Shown one piece after another: positions 29,702-37,482 of a stretch of 64,000 nt of DNA. Within the stretch, counting starts at the first letter, position 1; the number at the start of each line of letters is the position of its first letter. Location of the stretch: NCBI RefSeq assembly GCF_000717175.1, contig NZ_JNYD01000004.1, positions 124,001 through 188,000 of the forward strand. Reading direction: 5' to 3'. A program made the position numbers and the translations under genes. Origin of the DNA: Pseudonocardia autotrophica. GTDB taxonomy: Bacteria; Actinomycetota; Actinomycetes; Mycobacteriales; Pseudonocardiaceae. Under the pieces are notes generated by a model. It made no database searches. It worked only from the letters and a program-made list of their open reading frames with translations, and was not told the origin of the DNA.

Positions 29702-30316
29702 TCACAACCAGCCGTGGTCGCGGGCCCGCTCCAGCGCCTCCACCCGCGTCGCGACGCCGAGCTTCTGCATCGCCGAGGACAGGTAGTTGCGGACGGTGCC
29801 GGCGGAGAGGTGCACGCGCGCGGCGATGTCGCCCGCCGTGCCCGCCGGCCCCACCTGCCCGACGCTGCGCAGGACCTGCAGCTCCCGCTCGGTGAGCGGG
29901 CAGTCCTCCGTGGTCAGGGCGGTCATGGCCAGGTCGGGGTCGACGTAGCGGCCGCCGCCGTGCACCCGCCGGATCACGTCGGCGAGCAGCGAGGCGGGCG
30001 CACTCTTCGTCACGAAGCCCGCCGCCCCGGCGGCCAGCGCGCGCCGCAGCACCCCGGGCCGGGCGTGCCGGGTCAGCACGATGCACCGGACGCCCGGCGC
30101 GTTCGCCTGCACCCACTGGGCGACCTCGGCACCGTCGAGGCCGGGCATCTCGACGTCGAGGACCGCGACGTCCGGCTCCTGCGCGGCGATCGCCGCCACC
30201 GCCTCGTCGCCCGAGGACGCCTCGGCGACCACGGTCAGGTCGGCTTCGAGGTTGAGCAGGGCACCGACGGCTCCCCGGGTGAGCGACTCGTCGTCGGCGA
30301 GGACCAGCCGGATCAC
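29702..30316 (-). CDS. LuxR-family response regulator (DesR/LiaR-like)
   Basis: The protein has 204 residues. The receiver domain (1-120) has Asp-Asp near the start, the phospho-acceptor Asp in Ala-Val-Leu-Asp-Val-Glu-Met-Pro-Gly (about residue 54) and Lys in Val-Thr-Lys-Ser. The C-terminal LuxR helix-turn-helix includes Leu-Thr-Glu-Arg-Glu-Leu-Gln-Val-Leu and Gly-Thr-Val-Arg-Asn-Tyr-Leu. It pairs with the histidine kinase whose stop overlaps its GTG (GTGA). The likely target is the divergent ABC exporter and its own operon, through an 18-bp palindrome at 31561-31578. Confidence 0.9.
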   Translation of the reverse strand: MIRLVLADDESLTRGAVGALLNLEADLTVVAEASSGDEAVAAIAAQEPDVAVLDVEMPGLDGAEVAQWVQANAPGVRCIVLTRHARPGVLRRALAAGAAGFVTKSAPASLLADVIRRVHGGGRYVDPDLAMTALTTEDCPLTERELQVLRSVGQVGPAGTAGDIAARVHLSAGTVRNYLSSAMQKLGVATRVEALERARDHGWL

Positions 30317-31509
30317 CGGCCGCTCCCCAGAACCGCCTCGAGCCGGTAGCCGCCCCGCCCGTCGCAGCCGGCGGCGAGCCGCCCGGCGTGTTCCTCCAGG
30401 TAGCGCTCCAGCCCGGCGAGCCCCGTACCGGCGCCGTCGCCGGGGCCGGACACGCCGTCGTTGCACACGACCAGCCGGTCCGCGCCGATCTCGATGGTGC
30501 AGCGGCTCGGCTCGGCGTGCCGCAGGACGTTGGTCATGGCCTCGCGCAGCACGCGGCCGAGGACGTTGCGGGCGGCCGGCGCGACGGCGTCGGGGTCGCC
30601 GCGCACCTCCAGCGCCACCCCGGCGGAGCCGAGGACCGCCCGCGCCCCCGCGAGCTCGATGGCGAGGTCGGTGTCCCGGGTGCTCCGGACCAGGGCCCTG
30701 ACCTCGGTCAACGACTCGCGCGCCACCCGTTGCACCTCGTCCATCTCGGACCGCGCCCGGTCGGGGTCGGCCTCCAGCAGCCGGGCGGCGAGCTCGCTCT
30801 TGAAGGCGACGACCTCGAGCGCGTGCCCGAGGATGTCGTGCAGGTCGTCGGCGAGCCGGAGCCGTTCGCGGGCGGTGGCGAGCTCGGCGGCGGTGCGGCG
30901 CGAGTCGTCGAGGTCGGTGACGGCCTTGAACCACCACAGCCGCTCGACGTCGAGGCACCACATGCTCGCCACGTAGAACCCGGCGATCCCGGCCGCGAAC
31001 CACGGCGAGATCGGAACCCCCTCGATGCTGGGCCGCACGAGCGCGCCGAGGGCGTAGGTCAGCGCGACCACCACCGCGGCCGACGCGACCACCCACAGGG
31101 CGATCACCCGCGCCCGCCGGCCCGCGACGACGTCGCCCAGGAGGATCCCGGCCACCAGCGCCCAGGTCCACCCGGCCCAGGACGAGGCGACGCCGACGAG
31201 CGTGATCGCCAGGCCCACCGCGCACGCGGCGGTCACGAACACGGGCGAGGCTGGGGTGCCGAGCGACCGCACGTACCGCCGGATCCGGATCAGGTGCAGC
31301 ACCATCGCCGCCAGGTAGAGCGGGACGAGCGCGGCCAGCCAGGCGGGCTCCGGCAGCCCCGTCCACAGCACGAACGCGGGCACGAGCAGCAGCCAGCCGA
31401 CGGTCATGAGCAGCCCGATCCGGCTGAACCGGCGCGCCGCGCGGACCTGCCGCTCCTCGGCGGCGAGCCGCCCCTTCGGCTCGGCGGTCGGCGGGCGGTC
31501 GGTCGTCAC
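30313..31509 (-). CDS. DesK-like sensor histidine kinase
   Basis: The protein has 398 residues. Four to six N-terminal membrane helices (about 30-190) are followed by a HisKA_3 dimerisation domain with the phospho-acceptor His in Asp-Asp-Leu-His-Asp-Ile-Leu-Gly-His (about residue 225). A short HATPase domain follows, with Glu-Ala-Met-Thr-Asn-Val-Leu-Arg-His and Gly-Thr-Gly-Leu-Ala-Gly-Leu-Glu. DesK-type kinases usually sense membrane state or envelope stress. It is divergent from an ABC transporter, a common BceS/LiaS-type arrangement. It is coupled to the response regulator gene by a 4-nt overlap. Confidence 0.9.
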   Translation of the reverse strand: MTTDRPPTAEPKGRLAAEERQVRAARRFSRIGLLMTVGWLLLVPAFVLWTGLPEPAWLAALVPLYLAAMVLHLIRIRRYVRSLGTPASPVFVTAACAVGLAITLVGVASSWAGWTWALVAGILLGDVVAGRRARVIALWVVASAAVVVALTYALGALVRPSIEGVPISPWFAAGIAGFYVASMWCLDVERLWWFKAVTDLDDSRRTAAELATARERLRLADDLHDILGHALEVVAFKSELAARLLEADPDRARSEMDEVQRVARESLTEVRALVRSTRDTDLAIELAGARAVLGSAGVALEVRGDPDAVAPAARNVLGRVLREAMTNVLRHAEPSRCTIEIGADRLVVCNDGVSGPGDGAGTGLAGLERYLEEHAGRLAAGCDGRGGYRLEAVLGSGR

Positions 31510-31560
31510 ACCGCCGACGGTATCCGAGACGTCCGGCCCGGTCCCGACCTGCGACGGGAC

Positions 31561-31578
31561 CGATGACAGCTGTCATCG
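31561..31578. promoter_or_regulatory. Perfect 18-bp palindrome between kinase and ABC genes
   Basis: CGATGACAGCTGTCATCG is a perfect palindrome in the divergent 148-bp promoter region. It lies 52 nt before the kinase start and 80 nt before the ABC start. It has the ATGACA/TGTCAT symmetry expected of a dimeric response-regulator site. It is likely the binding site of the LuxR-type regulator encoded at 29702-30316. Confidence 0.65.
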
Positions 31579-31657
31579 CCAGCCGTGCACAGCGTCAGCA
31601 GGACGTGTGATGCGCGCGCCTACCGCGGCACCCCGGCGGCCGGGCACCGTGGTGGTC

Positions 31658-32608
31658 ATGACGGAGACGGTGAGCGAGCCGGCGGTGGCCGGTGCGGGGG
31701 GACGCGACACGGCCATCCGGGTACGGGGGCTGCAGGTGCGGTACGGGACGTTCGAGGCCGTCCGGGGGGTCGACCTCGAGGTCCTGCGCGGCGAGGTGTT
31801 CGCGCTGCTGGGCACCAACGGCGCGGGCAAGACGACCACGCTCGAGGTGCTCGAGGGGTTCCAGCGGCGCAGCGGGGGCGAGGTCTCGGTGCTCGGCTTC
31901 GACCCGGGCACCCAGCGCGACGAGCTGCGGGCGCGGATGGGGATCCAGCTGCAGGAGGGCGGGTTCGTCGAGGAGCTGACGGTCGGGGAGACGCTCGAGC
32001 TGTGGGGGAAGCTGGCGGTCCGTCCGGACCGGCCCGACCGGCTGCTGGAGCGCTTCGACCTGGGGCACCGCCGCGACGTGCGCGTCGGTGCCCTGTCCGG
32101 CGGCGAGAAGCGGCGCCTCGACCTGGCGACGGCGGTGTGGGGCTCGCCCGAGCTGGTCGTCCTCGACGAGCCGACGACCGGCCTCGACCCGGGGTCCCGG
32201 CGCCGCACCTGGGACGCGATCCAGGAGCTGCAGGAGGCCGGCCGCACGGTCGTCCTCACCACGCACTACCTGGAGGAGGCGGAGGCGCTGGCCGACCGGG
32301 TCGCGATCATGCACGAGGGGCGGCTGGCCGTGTCCGGAACACTCGAGCAGATCCTCGCGAGCCGACCGGCCGGGTTCTCGGCGACGCTCCCCGAGGGCGT
32401 CACGCCGCCCGACGGCGCGGTGCTGGAGGGCCGGACGGTCCGGGTCGGCACCACGGATCTGCAACGCGACCTCACCGCGTTCCTGGCCTGGGCGGCCGAC
32501 CACGGGATCCGGCTGTCCGACCTGCGGGCCGCGCCGGCGTCGCTCGCCGACATCTACCACTCGATCCGCACCGACTCGGACACCGCGTCGGCACCCGAGG
32601 AGGCGTGA
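31658..32608 (+). CDS. ABC transporter ATP-binding protein
   Basis: The protein has 316 residues. It has Walker A Gly-Thr-Asn-Gly-Ala-Gly-Lys-Thr-Thr near residue 57, signature Leu-Ser-Gly-Gly-Glu-Lys-Arg-Arg (an LSGGE variant) near 148, Walker B Leu-Val-Val-Leu-Asp-Glu-Pro-Thr near 168 and the switch His. The C-terminal 90 residues resemble the DrrA-type extension. With the permease next door (TGATG overlap) it forms an ABC-2 exporter; the substrate is unknown, with drugs, lipids or peptides common for this class. The ATG at 31658 was chosen; an in-frame GTG lies 9 nt upstream. Confidence 0.92.
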   Translation: MTETVSEPAVAGAGGRDTAIRVRGLQVRYGTFEAVRGVDLEVLRGEVFALLGTNGAGKTTTLEVLEGFQRRSGGEVSVLGFDPGTQRDELRARMGIQLQEGGFVEELTVGETLELWGKLAVRPDRPDRLLERFDLGHRRDVRVGALSGGEKRRLDLATAVWGSPELVVLDEPTTGLDPGSRRRTWDAIQELQEAGRTVVLTTHYLEEAEALADRVAIMHEGRLAVSGTLEQILASRPAGFSATLPEGVTPPDGAVLEGRTVRVGTTDLQRDLTAFLAWAADHGIRLSDLRAAPASLADIYHSIRTDSDTASAPEEA

Positions 32609-33321
32609 TGGACCGCGTCACCGCACTGGTCTGGTCCGAGCTGAAGCTGATCCTGCGCAACCGCACGATGCTGACGTCCGTGCTGGTCGTGCCGCTCGCC
32701 CTCGGCGTCTTCCTGACCTTCAGCCAGATCGACGCGCCGACCTACGTCGTCGCCATGCAGATCGTGTTCGCGCTCGGGATGGGGGTGTACGTCGGTGGGA
32801 CGCAGACGCTGGTCGCGCGCCGGCAGTCCCGCGTGCTCAAGCGTTTCCGGACCAGCGGGATCTCCGACGGCGGGCTGCTGGTCGGGACCGTCGGGCCCGC
32901 GGCCGTGCTGGCCCTGGCGCAGCTGATCCTGTTCGGGGTGTTCGATGTCGTGGCCGGCCTGCCGGCACCGAGCGCGCCGCTCGCGCTGCTGCTCGCCGTC
33001 CTGGGCGGCCTCGCGCTGGTGACGACGGCGGCACTCGCCACCGCGATCGTGACGCCCTCGGCCGAGCGGGCGCAGATCACCACGCTGCCGCTGTTCTTCG
33101 TGGTGGTCGGGTCCGCGGTGATCATCGCCGTGATCCCGGCGGGCGGCTGGCCCGACATCCTCGCGCTGCTGCCGGGCGGGGCGATCGGCGCGCTGAGCCG
33201 GGTGGCCTACGGTGCGCCGTGGACGCCGTACGCCCTGGTCTCGCTGGTCGCGTGGCCGGTGCTGTTCGGCTGGCTGGCCACCCGCAACTTCCGATGGGAC
33301 GCGCGGGTGGCCGCGGTCTGA
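32608..33321 (+). CDS. ABC-2 type transporter permease
   Basis: The protein has 237 residues and about six membrane helices with a short cytoplasmic N-terminus (Trp-Ser-Glu-Leu-Lys-Leu-Ile-Leu-Arg-Asn-Arg), typical of ABC-2 permeases. Its ATG overlaps the TGA of the ATPase gene. It presumably dimerises to form the pore for the ATPase encoded upstream. Control by the divergent DesK-like system is likely. It is convergent with dcd, with only 14 nt between the stops. Confidence 0.9.
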   Translation: MDRVTALVWSELKLILRNRTMLTSVLVVPLALGVFLTFSQIDAPTYVVAMQIVFALGMGVYVGGTQTLVARRQSRVLKRFRTSGISDGGLLVGTVGPAAVLALAQLILFGVFDVVAGLPAPSAPLALLLAVLGGLALVTTAALATAIVTPSAERAQITTLPLFFVVVGSAVIIAVIPAGGWPDILALLPGGAIGALSRVAYGAPWTPYALVSLVAWPVLFGWLATRNFRWDARVAAV

Positions 33322-33335
33322 CCCCTCGGGTCGAC

Positions 33336-33917
33336 TCAGCGCCGGGTGTCGACCTTGTGGAAGTTCTTCCACGCGCGCGAGGGCGTCGGGCCCCGCTGCC
33401 CCTGGTAGCGGGAGCCGACGCCCTCGCTGCCGTAGGGCCGCTCCGCGGGGCTGGACAGCCGGAACAGGCACAGCTGCCCGATCTTCATGCCCGGCCAGAG
33501 CGTGATCGGCAGGTTCGCGACGTTGGACAGCTCGAGCGTGATGTGGCCGGTGAAGCCCGGGTCGATGAACCCTGCTGTCGAGTGGGTGAGCAGGCCCAGC
33601 CGGCCGAGGCTGGACTTGCCCTCGAGCCGCCCCGCCAGGTCGTCCGGCAGGCTGACCTGCTCGAACGTCGACCCGAGGACGAACTCCCCGGGGTGCAGCA
33701 CGAAGGTGTCCCCGTCGGCGGTCTCGACCGGCGTGGTGAGCTCGTCCTGCTGGATCGACGGGTCGATGTGGGTGTAGCGGGAGTTCTGGAAGACCCGGAA
33801 GAAGCGGTCCAGCCGCACGTCGATGCTCGACGGCTGCAGCATCGCCTCGTCCCACGGGTCGAGCCCGAGGCGCCCGGACTCGAGCTCCTTGCGCAGGTCG
33901 CGGTCCGAGAGCAACAC
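33336..33917 (-). CDS. dcd: dCTP deaminase (DCD/DUT type)
   Basis: The protein has 193 residues. It has the trimeric dUTPase-fold motifs [16 protein letters not shown] and the catalytic [11 protein letters not shown] region. It deaminates dCTP to dUTP; the M. tuberculosis homologue also has dUTPase activity and yields dUMP directly. The GTG at 33917 gives the standard Met-Leu-Leu-Ser-Asp-Arg-Asp start. A tRNA-Gly gene lies on the other strand just beyond it. Confidence 0.96.
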   Translation of the reverse strand: MLLSDRDLRKELESGRLGLDPWDEAMLQPSSIDVRLDRFFRVFQNSRYTHIDPSIQQDELTTPVETADGDTFVLHPGEFVLGSTFEQVSLPDDLAGRLEGKSSLGRLGLLTHSTAGFIDPGFTGHITLELSNVANLPITLWPGMKIGQLCLFRLSSPAERPYGSEGVGSRYQGQRGPTPSRAWKNFHKVDTRR

Positions 33918-33985
33918 GCCCGCAGCCTATCCGGGGAGGTGGATCGAGGGCCGCAGCGGGGATGCTAGAGTCGCTCTCACGCACT

Positions 33986-34056
33986 GCGGATGTAGTTCAA
34001 TGGTAGAACATCAGCTTCCCAAGCTGAATACGCGGGTTCGATTCCCGTCATCCGCT
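33986..34056 (+). tRNA. tRNA-Gly (anticodon CCC)
   Basis: All cloverleaf parts are visible. The acceptor is GCGGATG/CATCCGC, the D arm is GTTC/GAAC, the anticodon stem is TCAGC/GCTGA around the loop TTCCCAA (anticodon CCC), and the T arm carries TTCGATT. The discriminator is T and the CCA end is not encoded. A TAGAGT -10-like hexamer lies about 15 nt upstream. Confidence 0.96.
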
Positions 34057-34063
34057 CTCACTC

Positions 34064-34094
34064 CGAAAGCCCAGGTCACAGGCCTGGGCTTTCG
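34064..34094 (+). terminator. Terminator after tRNA-Gly
   Basis: CGAAAGCCCAGG and CCTGGGCTTTCG form a perfect 12-bp stem with a 7-nt loop, followed by a short T-containing run. It lies 7 nt after the tRNA. Confidence 0.85.
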
Positions 34095-34252
34095 TCGTTC
34101 TCGGGGTTCCCGCGCTCCGCACGCCCCGCGTGGGCATCATCGCCGCCGTCGGTTGGGCACCTCGCGGTCCGGTGTGGGCAGCGCTCGCCGACGCCGGCGG
34201 TCCGCCCGGTTCGCGACCCTCGCACGGTCAGCACCGACACCCGGAGGACACC

Positions 34253-34504
34253 GTGCTCACCACCGCTCCGTTCGCCCCCGCCCGGCACCTCGACCCGCTG
34301 CTCAGCGTGCAGGGCTCGAGGGATCGCTACCACTGCCCCGACCTCGTCAGCCTCGACCGGCACCTCGCCCGGCTGCGCGGCCGCATCGCCCGCGACGCCG
34401 GCCGGGCCCCCGCCGCCGTCGCGACGTGGCAGGCCGACCTGGACCGGTTGCTCGAGCGCCGCGCCTGGCTCACCCTGCCGGTCGCGCTGGACCGCGCCGC
34501 CTGA
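34253..34504 (+). CDS. Small hypothetical protein
   Basis: The protein has 83 residues, soluble and basic. The core is a helix of the type Leu-Asp-Arg-His-Leu-Ala-Arg-Leu-Arg-Gly-Arg-Ile-Ala and a second helix with Trp-Gln-Ala-Asp-Leu-Asp-Arg-Leu-Leu-Glu-Arg-Arg. The GTG at 34253 follows GGAGGA by 5 nt, which supports real translation. No family is recognised. It could be a small helical regulator or structural protein, but there is no evidence for either. Confidence 0.6.
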   Translation: MLTTAPFAPARHLDPLLSVQGSRDRYHCPDLVSLDRHLARLRGRIARDAGRAPAAVATWQADLDRLLERRAWLTLPVALDRAA

Positions 34505-34545
34505 AGTCGCTTTGCGGCCGGCACGCACCCGGGCACGATGCCCGG

Positions 34546-35019
34546 ATGGTGCAGCTGCGTCCGTTCACCGCCGGGGACCGCGAGGCCGTGGTCGCGCTGT
34601 CGTTGCGGGCGTGGGAACCCGTGTTCGCCTCGATGGAGCGGGTGCTGGCCGGGTCGGGGGTGTACGAGGCCTACTACCCGGACTGGCGGACCGCGCAGGC
34701 CGGGGCCGTCGCGCAGGCCTGTGCCGACATGGAGGCCTGGGTCGCCGAGGTCGACGGGCGGGTGGCCGGGTTCGTCGCCCTGCACTCGCTCGACGACACG
34801 ACCGGGGAGATCCACATGGTCGCCGTGGACCCGGCCCACCACCGGCACGGGGTCGGGCGGGCCCTCACCGAGCACGCGACGGCCCGGCTGCGCGAGCGCG
34901 GCAGCACGGTCGCGATGGTCGAGACCGGCGGGGACCCGGGGCACGCGGCGGCCCGGGGGCTGTACGAGCACTGCGGCTACACGGCGCTGCCCTCCGTGCG
35001 GTACTTCCGCACCCTGTGA
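34546..35019 (+). CDS. GNAT family N-acetyltransferase
   Basis: The protein has 157 residues and the GNAT fold. It has a beta-strand start (Gln-Leu-Arg-Pro-Phe-Thr), the acetyl-CoA loop motif His-Arg-His-Gly-Val-Gly-Arg-Ala-Leu near residue 100, and Tyr-Glu-His-Cys-Gly-Tyr near the C-terminus. The substrate is unknown. Its stop overlaps the start of the following MerR-type regulator (GTGA), so the two are coupled and the regulator may control this enzyme. The ATG at 34546 is one codon before a GTG alternative. Confidence 0.88.
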   Translation: MVQLRPFTAGDREAVVALSLRAWEPVFASMERVLAGSGVYEAYYPDWRTAQAGAVAQACADMEAWVAEVDGRVAGFVALHSLDDTTGEIHMVAVDPAHHRHGVGRALTEHATARLRERGSTVAMVETGGDPGHAAARGLYEHCGYTALPSVRYFRTL

Positions 35020-35723
35020 GGCAGCCGACCCGCACCCGCCTGCGTCCCGTGGACCTGGCGCGCGCCGCGGGCATCTCGACGCAGCAGGTCCGCAACCACG
35101 AGGACGCCGGCGTGCTGCCGCCGGTCCCGCGGACGCCGTCGGGCTACCGGGCCTACGACGGGACGCACCTGCGCGCGCTGCTGGCGTACCGCGCACTGGC
35201 CGTCGGCCACGGCCATCCCACCGCGACGGCGGTGATGCACGCCGTGCACGCGGGCGACACCACCCGGGCCTTCCGGCTGCTCGACGAGAGCCACGCCGGC
35301 CTGCACGCCCAACGCCTGGCCACCGACGAGGCCGCCGCCGCGCTGGAGGTGCTCGCCGGGGCCGAGCCGCAGGCGCCACCCGGGCCGCCCCTGTCCGTCG
35401 GCGAGCTCGCCCGTCGGCTCGGCGTGCGGCCGTCGGCGCTGCGGGTGTGGGAGGCCGCGGGGCTGCTCGCGCCGCAGCGCGAGCGGATCGGCCGCGCCCG
35501 CCGGTACGGGGCCGCCGACATCCGGGACGCGCAGATCGTGCGGCTGCTCCGGCAGGGCCACTACCCGTTCGCGCGGATCCGGCCGGTGCTCGACGGGCTG
35601 CACCGCACCGGGAGCCCCGACGCGCTGCGGGCGGCCGTGGCGGAGCGGCGCGCCGCCCACGACACCCGGGCCCGCGCCATGCTCCGCGGCGCCGCCCTGC
35701 TCCACGCGTTCCTGGAGCCGTGA
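35016..35723 (+). CDS. Tandem MerR-type double-HTH transcriptional regulator
   Basis: The protein has 235 residues. The N-terminal half has a MerR-type helix-turn-helix (Val-Asp-Leu-Ala-Arg-Ala-Ala-Gly-Ile-Ser...Ser-Gly-Tyr-Arg-Ala-Tyr), about residues 8-75. A second MerR-type unit (Val-Gly-Glu-Leu-Ala-Arg-Arg-Leu-Gly-Val...Arg-Arg-Tyr) lies at about 128-195. A normal MerR protein has one such domain and a C-terminal dimerisation helix, so this is a duplicated form. The GTG at 35016 overlaps the acetyltransferase stop. No ligand-binding domain or metal-binding Cys set is seen. Confidence 0.82.
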   Translation: MRQPTRTRLRPVDLARAAGISTQQVRNHEDAGVLPPVPRTPSGYRAYDGTHLRALLAYRALAVGHGHPTATAVMHAVHAGDTTRAFRLLDESHAGLHAQRLATDEAAAALEVLAGAEPQAPPGPPLSVGELARRLGVRPSALRVWEAAGLLAPQRERIGRARRYGAADIRDAQIVRLLRQGHYPFARIRPVLDGLHRTGSPDALRAAVAERRAAHDTRARAMLRGAALLHAFLEP

Positions 35724-36017
35724 TCAGCTCACCCGCGCGACCAGCCCGTCGAGTACGCCGACGTGCGCCTCGGGCACCCGGACGTCGAGCACCGTCCCGG
35801 CGAGGGTGAAGGCGAAGAACGAGCAACAGGCGCTCTCCCGCGCGACCAGGTCCGCGGCCTCGGCCACCCGCTCCGGGCGCAGCGTGAGCCGAACGTGCCC
35901 GGCGTCGACGCGGACCATCTCGGTGACCCCGGTGGACAGGAGCGTGTCGAACTCCGCGACCCGCAGCGGACGCTCCTCGGTGGGGAGCGTGCACGCGTCG
36001 GGGACCCAGCTCGTCAT
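35724..36017 (-). CDS. Conserved small protein with Cys-Cys motif
   Basis: The protein has 97 residues. It begins Thr-Ser-Trp-Val-Pro-Asp-Ala-Cys-Thr-Leu-Pro-Thr and contains Glu-Ser-Ala-Cys-Cys-Ser-Phe-Phe near residue 67, a pattern seen in many uncharacterised actinobacterial proteins. The conserved Cys residues might bind a metal or be redox active (inference). It is convergent with the double-HTH regulator; the stops abut (35723/35724). The ATG at 36017 was chosen because it gives the typical Met-Thr-Ser-Trp start. Confidence 0.72.
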   Translation of the reverse strand: MTSWVPDACTLPTEERPLRVAEFDTLLSTGVTEMVRVDAGHVRLTLRPERVAEAADLVARESACCSFFAFTLAGTVLDVRVPEAHVGVLDGLVARVS

Positions 36018-36096
36018 GCCGCCACGATAGGCCGATGAGTTCCCGGGCGTCCGGCGGTCGACCGGGGGCCATCGGAGGCAGGAGAGGACGGCACCC

Positions 36097-36648
36097 ATGC
36101 GCGAGATCGTGGTGAGCGAGTTCGTGACGCTCGACGGCGTGATGGAGGCGCCCGGCGGCGAGCCGACGCACCCGCACACCAACTGGGTCCCGGAGTACGC
36201 CAGGCCCGAGCTCTTCGAGTTCAAGTACCGGGAGGTCGTCGAGGCGGGTGGGTTGCTGCTCGGCCGCACCACCTACGAGAGCTTCGTGGGCTCGTGGCCG
36301 CAGCGCGAGGGGGCGTTCGCCGAGCGGATGACGGCGCTGCCCAAGTACGTGGCCACCTCGCGCCCGGAGGAGCTGACGTGGAACGCGCGCCCGCTGGTGG
36401 GCGACGTCGTCGACGCGGTGACCGAGCTGAGGAAGGGCGACGGCGGGCCGCTGCTGGTCAACGGCAGCGCCACGCTGGTCCGGACCCTTCTCGCCGCCGG
36501 GCTGGTCGACGAGCTGCGGCTGCAGGTCTTCCCGGTCGCGATCGGCGGCGGGCTGCGGTTCTGGCCCGGGGACCGGTCCAAGGTGTCGCTGCGCCTGGCC
36601 GACGTCACCCGCTTCGGCGACGTCGTGGCCCAGACCTACCGCGCCTGA
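36097..36648 (+). CDS. Dihydrofolate reductase family protein (RibD C-terminal-like)
   Basis: The protein has 183 residues. The fold motifs Ser-Glu-Phe-Val-Thr-Leu-Asp-Gly-Val near the start, Leu-Leu-Gly-Arg-Thr-Thr-Tyr-Glu near 52 and Val-Asp-Glu-Leu-Arg-Leu near 138 place it in the RibD/YwjB-type group. This group uses NADPH but is often not a true folate or riboflavin enzyme. The substrate is unknown. A GGAGG-type ribosome site lies upstream of the ATG. It is divergent from the 97-residue protein gene. Confidence 0.88.
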   Translation: MREIVVSEFVTLDGVMEAPGGEPTHPHTNWVPEYARPELFEFKYREVVEAGGLLLGRTTYESFVGSWPQREGAFAERMTALPKYVATSRPEELTWNARPLVGDVVDAVTELRKGDGGPLLVNGSATLVRTLLAAGLVDELRLQVFPVAIGGGLRFWPGDRSKVSLRLADVTRFGDVVAQTYRA

Positions 36649-36741
36649 CCGTCCCGGTCGCGCACCGCCGGGCGGGCGCCTTCCGCCGCCACAGGGCGAT
36701 CCTGGCGGACCGGGCACCCGCCGTCGTGGAGAGAACGGATC

Positions 36742-37455
36742 TCAGGCCGGGGTGTTCGCGGCCAGGAACTCCGCGACGGCCTTCTGTGCCATCGGGATGC
36801 TGTCCGGGTCCTTCCAGGTCTCCAGGAGCGACGCGTTCGGTGCCAGCCGCGCCAGGGTGCGCGAGGCGGCCGGCGGGTGGAACTCGTCGTTGCCCATGAG
36901 CACGAGGATCGGGGTGTCGAAGCGCTCGACCTCGGCGTCGGAGACGCTCCACAGCACGTCGTCGCCCCCGTAGAGGTTGTCCCCGAAGCCGGTGAGGTCC
37001 TCGGCGGGGATCCCGCGCTCCTCGCCCCAGCCCTGCACCATCTCGTGGAACCGCCCGCGGTTGTCGGACAGGCCGATGGGCTGCAGCGCCACGGCCGCCG
37101 TGAATCGGTCCGGCGCCGTCCGCAGCAGGTTGGCGATGAACGCGCCGCCGATGCACATACCCAGCACGTGCGCCCGCTCGGCGCCCGCGTGGTCGAGCAC
37201 GGCGAGCTGGTCGGCGGTGTAGGTGTCCCAGCCGTCCGCGGCGGTGACCGGGCCGGCGGAGCCGCCGCCGGCGTTGCGCTGGTCCATCGCGATCACGCGG
37301 TAGAGCGGGGCGAGCTCGTCGATCGGGTTCCACGGGGCGCGCTGCCAGGCGTCGATCGTGGACCGCAGCCCGCCGGGGGCCAGCAGGAGCACCGGGAACC
37401 CGGAGCCGTGCTCCTGGTAGTGCAGGGTCACCCCGTCGCGGGTGAAGGTCGGCAT
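36742..37455 (-). CDS. Alpha/beta-fold hydrolase with Cys nucleophile elbow
   Basis: The protein has 237 residues. The oxyanion region (Leu-Leu-Ala-Pro-Gly-Gly), a Met-Asp-Gln-Arg-Asn strand turn and the nucleophile elbow Gly-Met-Cys-Ile-Gly-Gly (about residue 104) are clear. The elbow residue is Cys instead of the usual Ser, as in dienelactone-hydrolase-like members. The usual late catalytic His is not obvious; a His-Pro-Pro lies after the acid loop (Gly-Asn-Asp-Glu-Phe-His). Activity may therefore differ from ordinary esterases. The substrate is unknown. It ends convergent with the DHFR-like gene. Confidence 0.85.
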   Translation of the reverse strand: MPTFTRDGVTLHYQEHGSGFPVLLLAPGGLRSTIDAWQRAPWNPIDELAPLYRVIAMDQRNAGGGSAGPVTAADGWDTYTADQLAVLDHAGAERAHVLGMCIGGAFIANLLRTAPDRFTAAVALQPIGLSDNRGRFHEMVQGWGEERGIPAEDLTGFGDNLYGGDDVLWSVSDAEVERFDTPILVLMGNDEFHPPAASRTLARLAPNASLLETWKDPDSIPMAQKAVAEFLAANTPA

Positions 37456-37482
37456 CGATGCTCCTCCGTGCTCCCTCGGCTC

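Noticed and set aside
33986..34056. tRNA-Gly as an integration site
   Set aside because: No integrase and no repeat of the tRNA 3' end were seen downstream; the next genes are ordinary.
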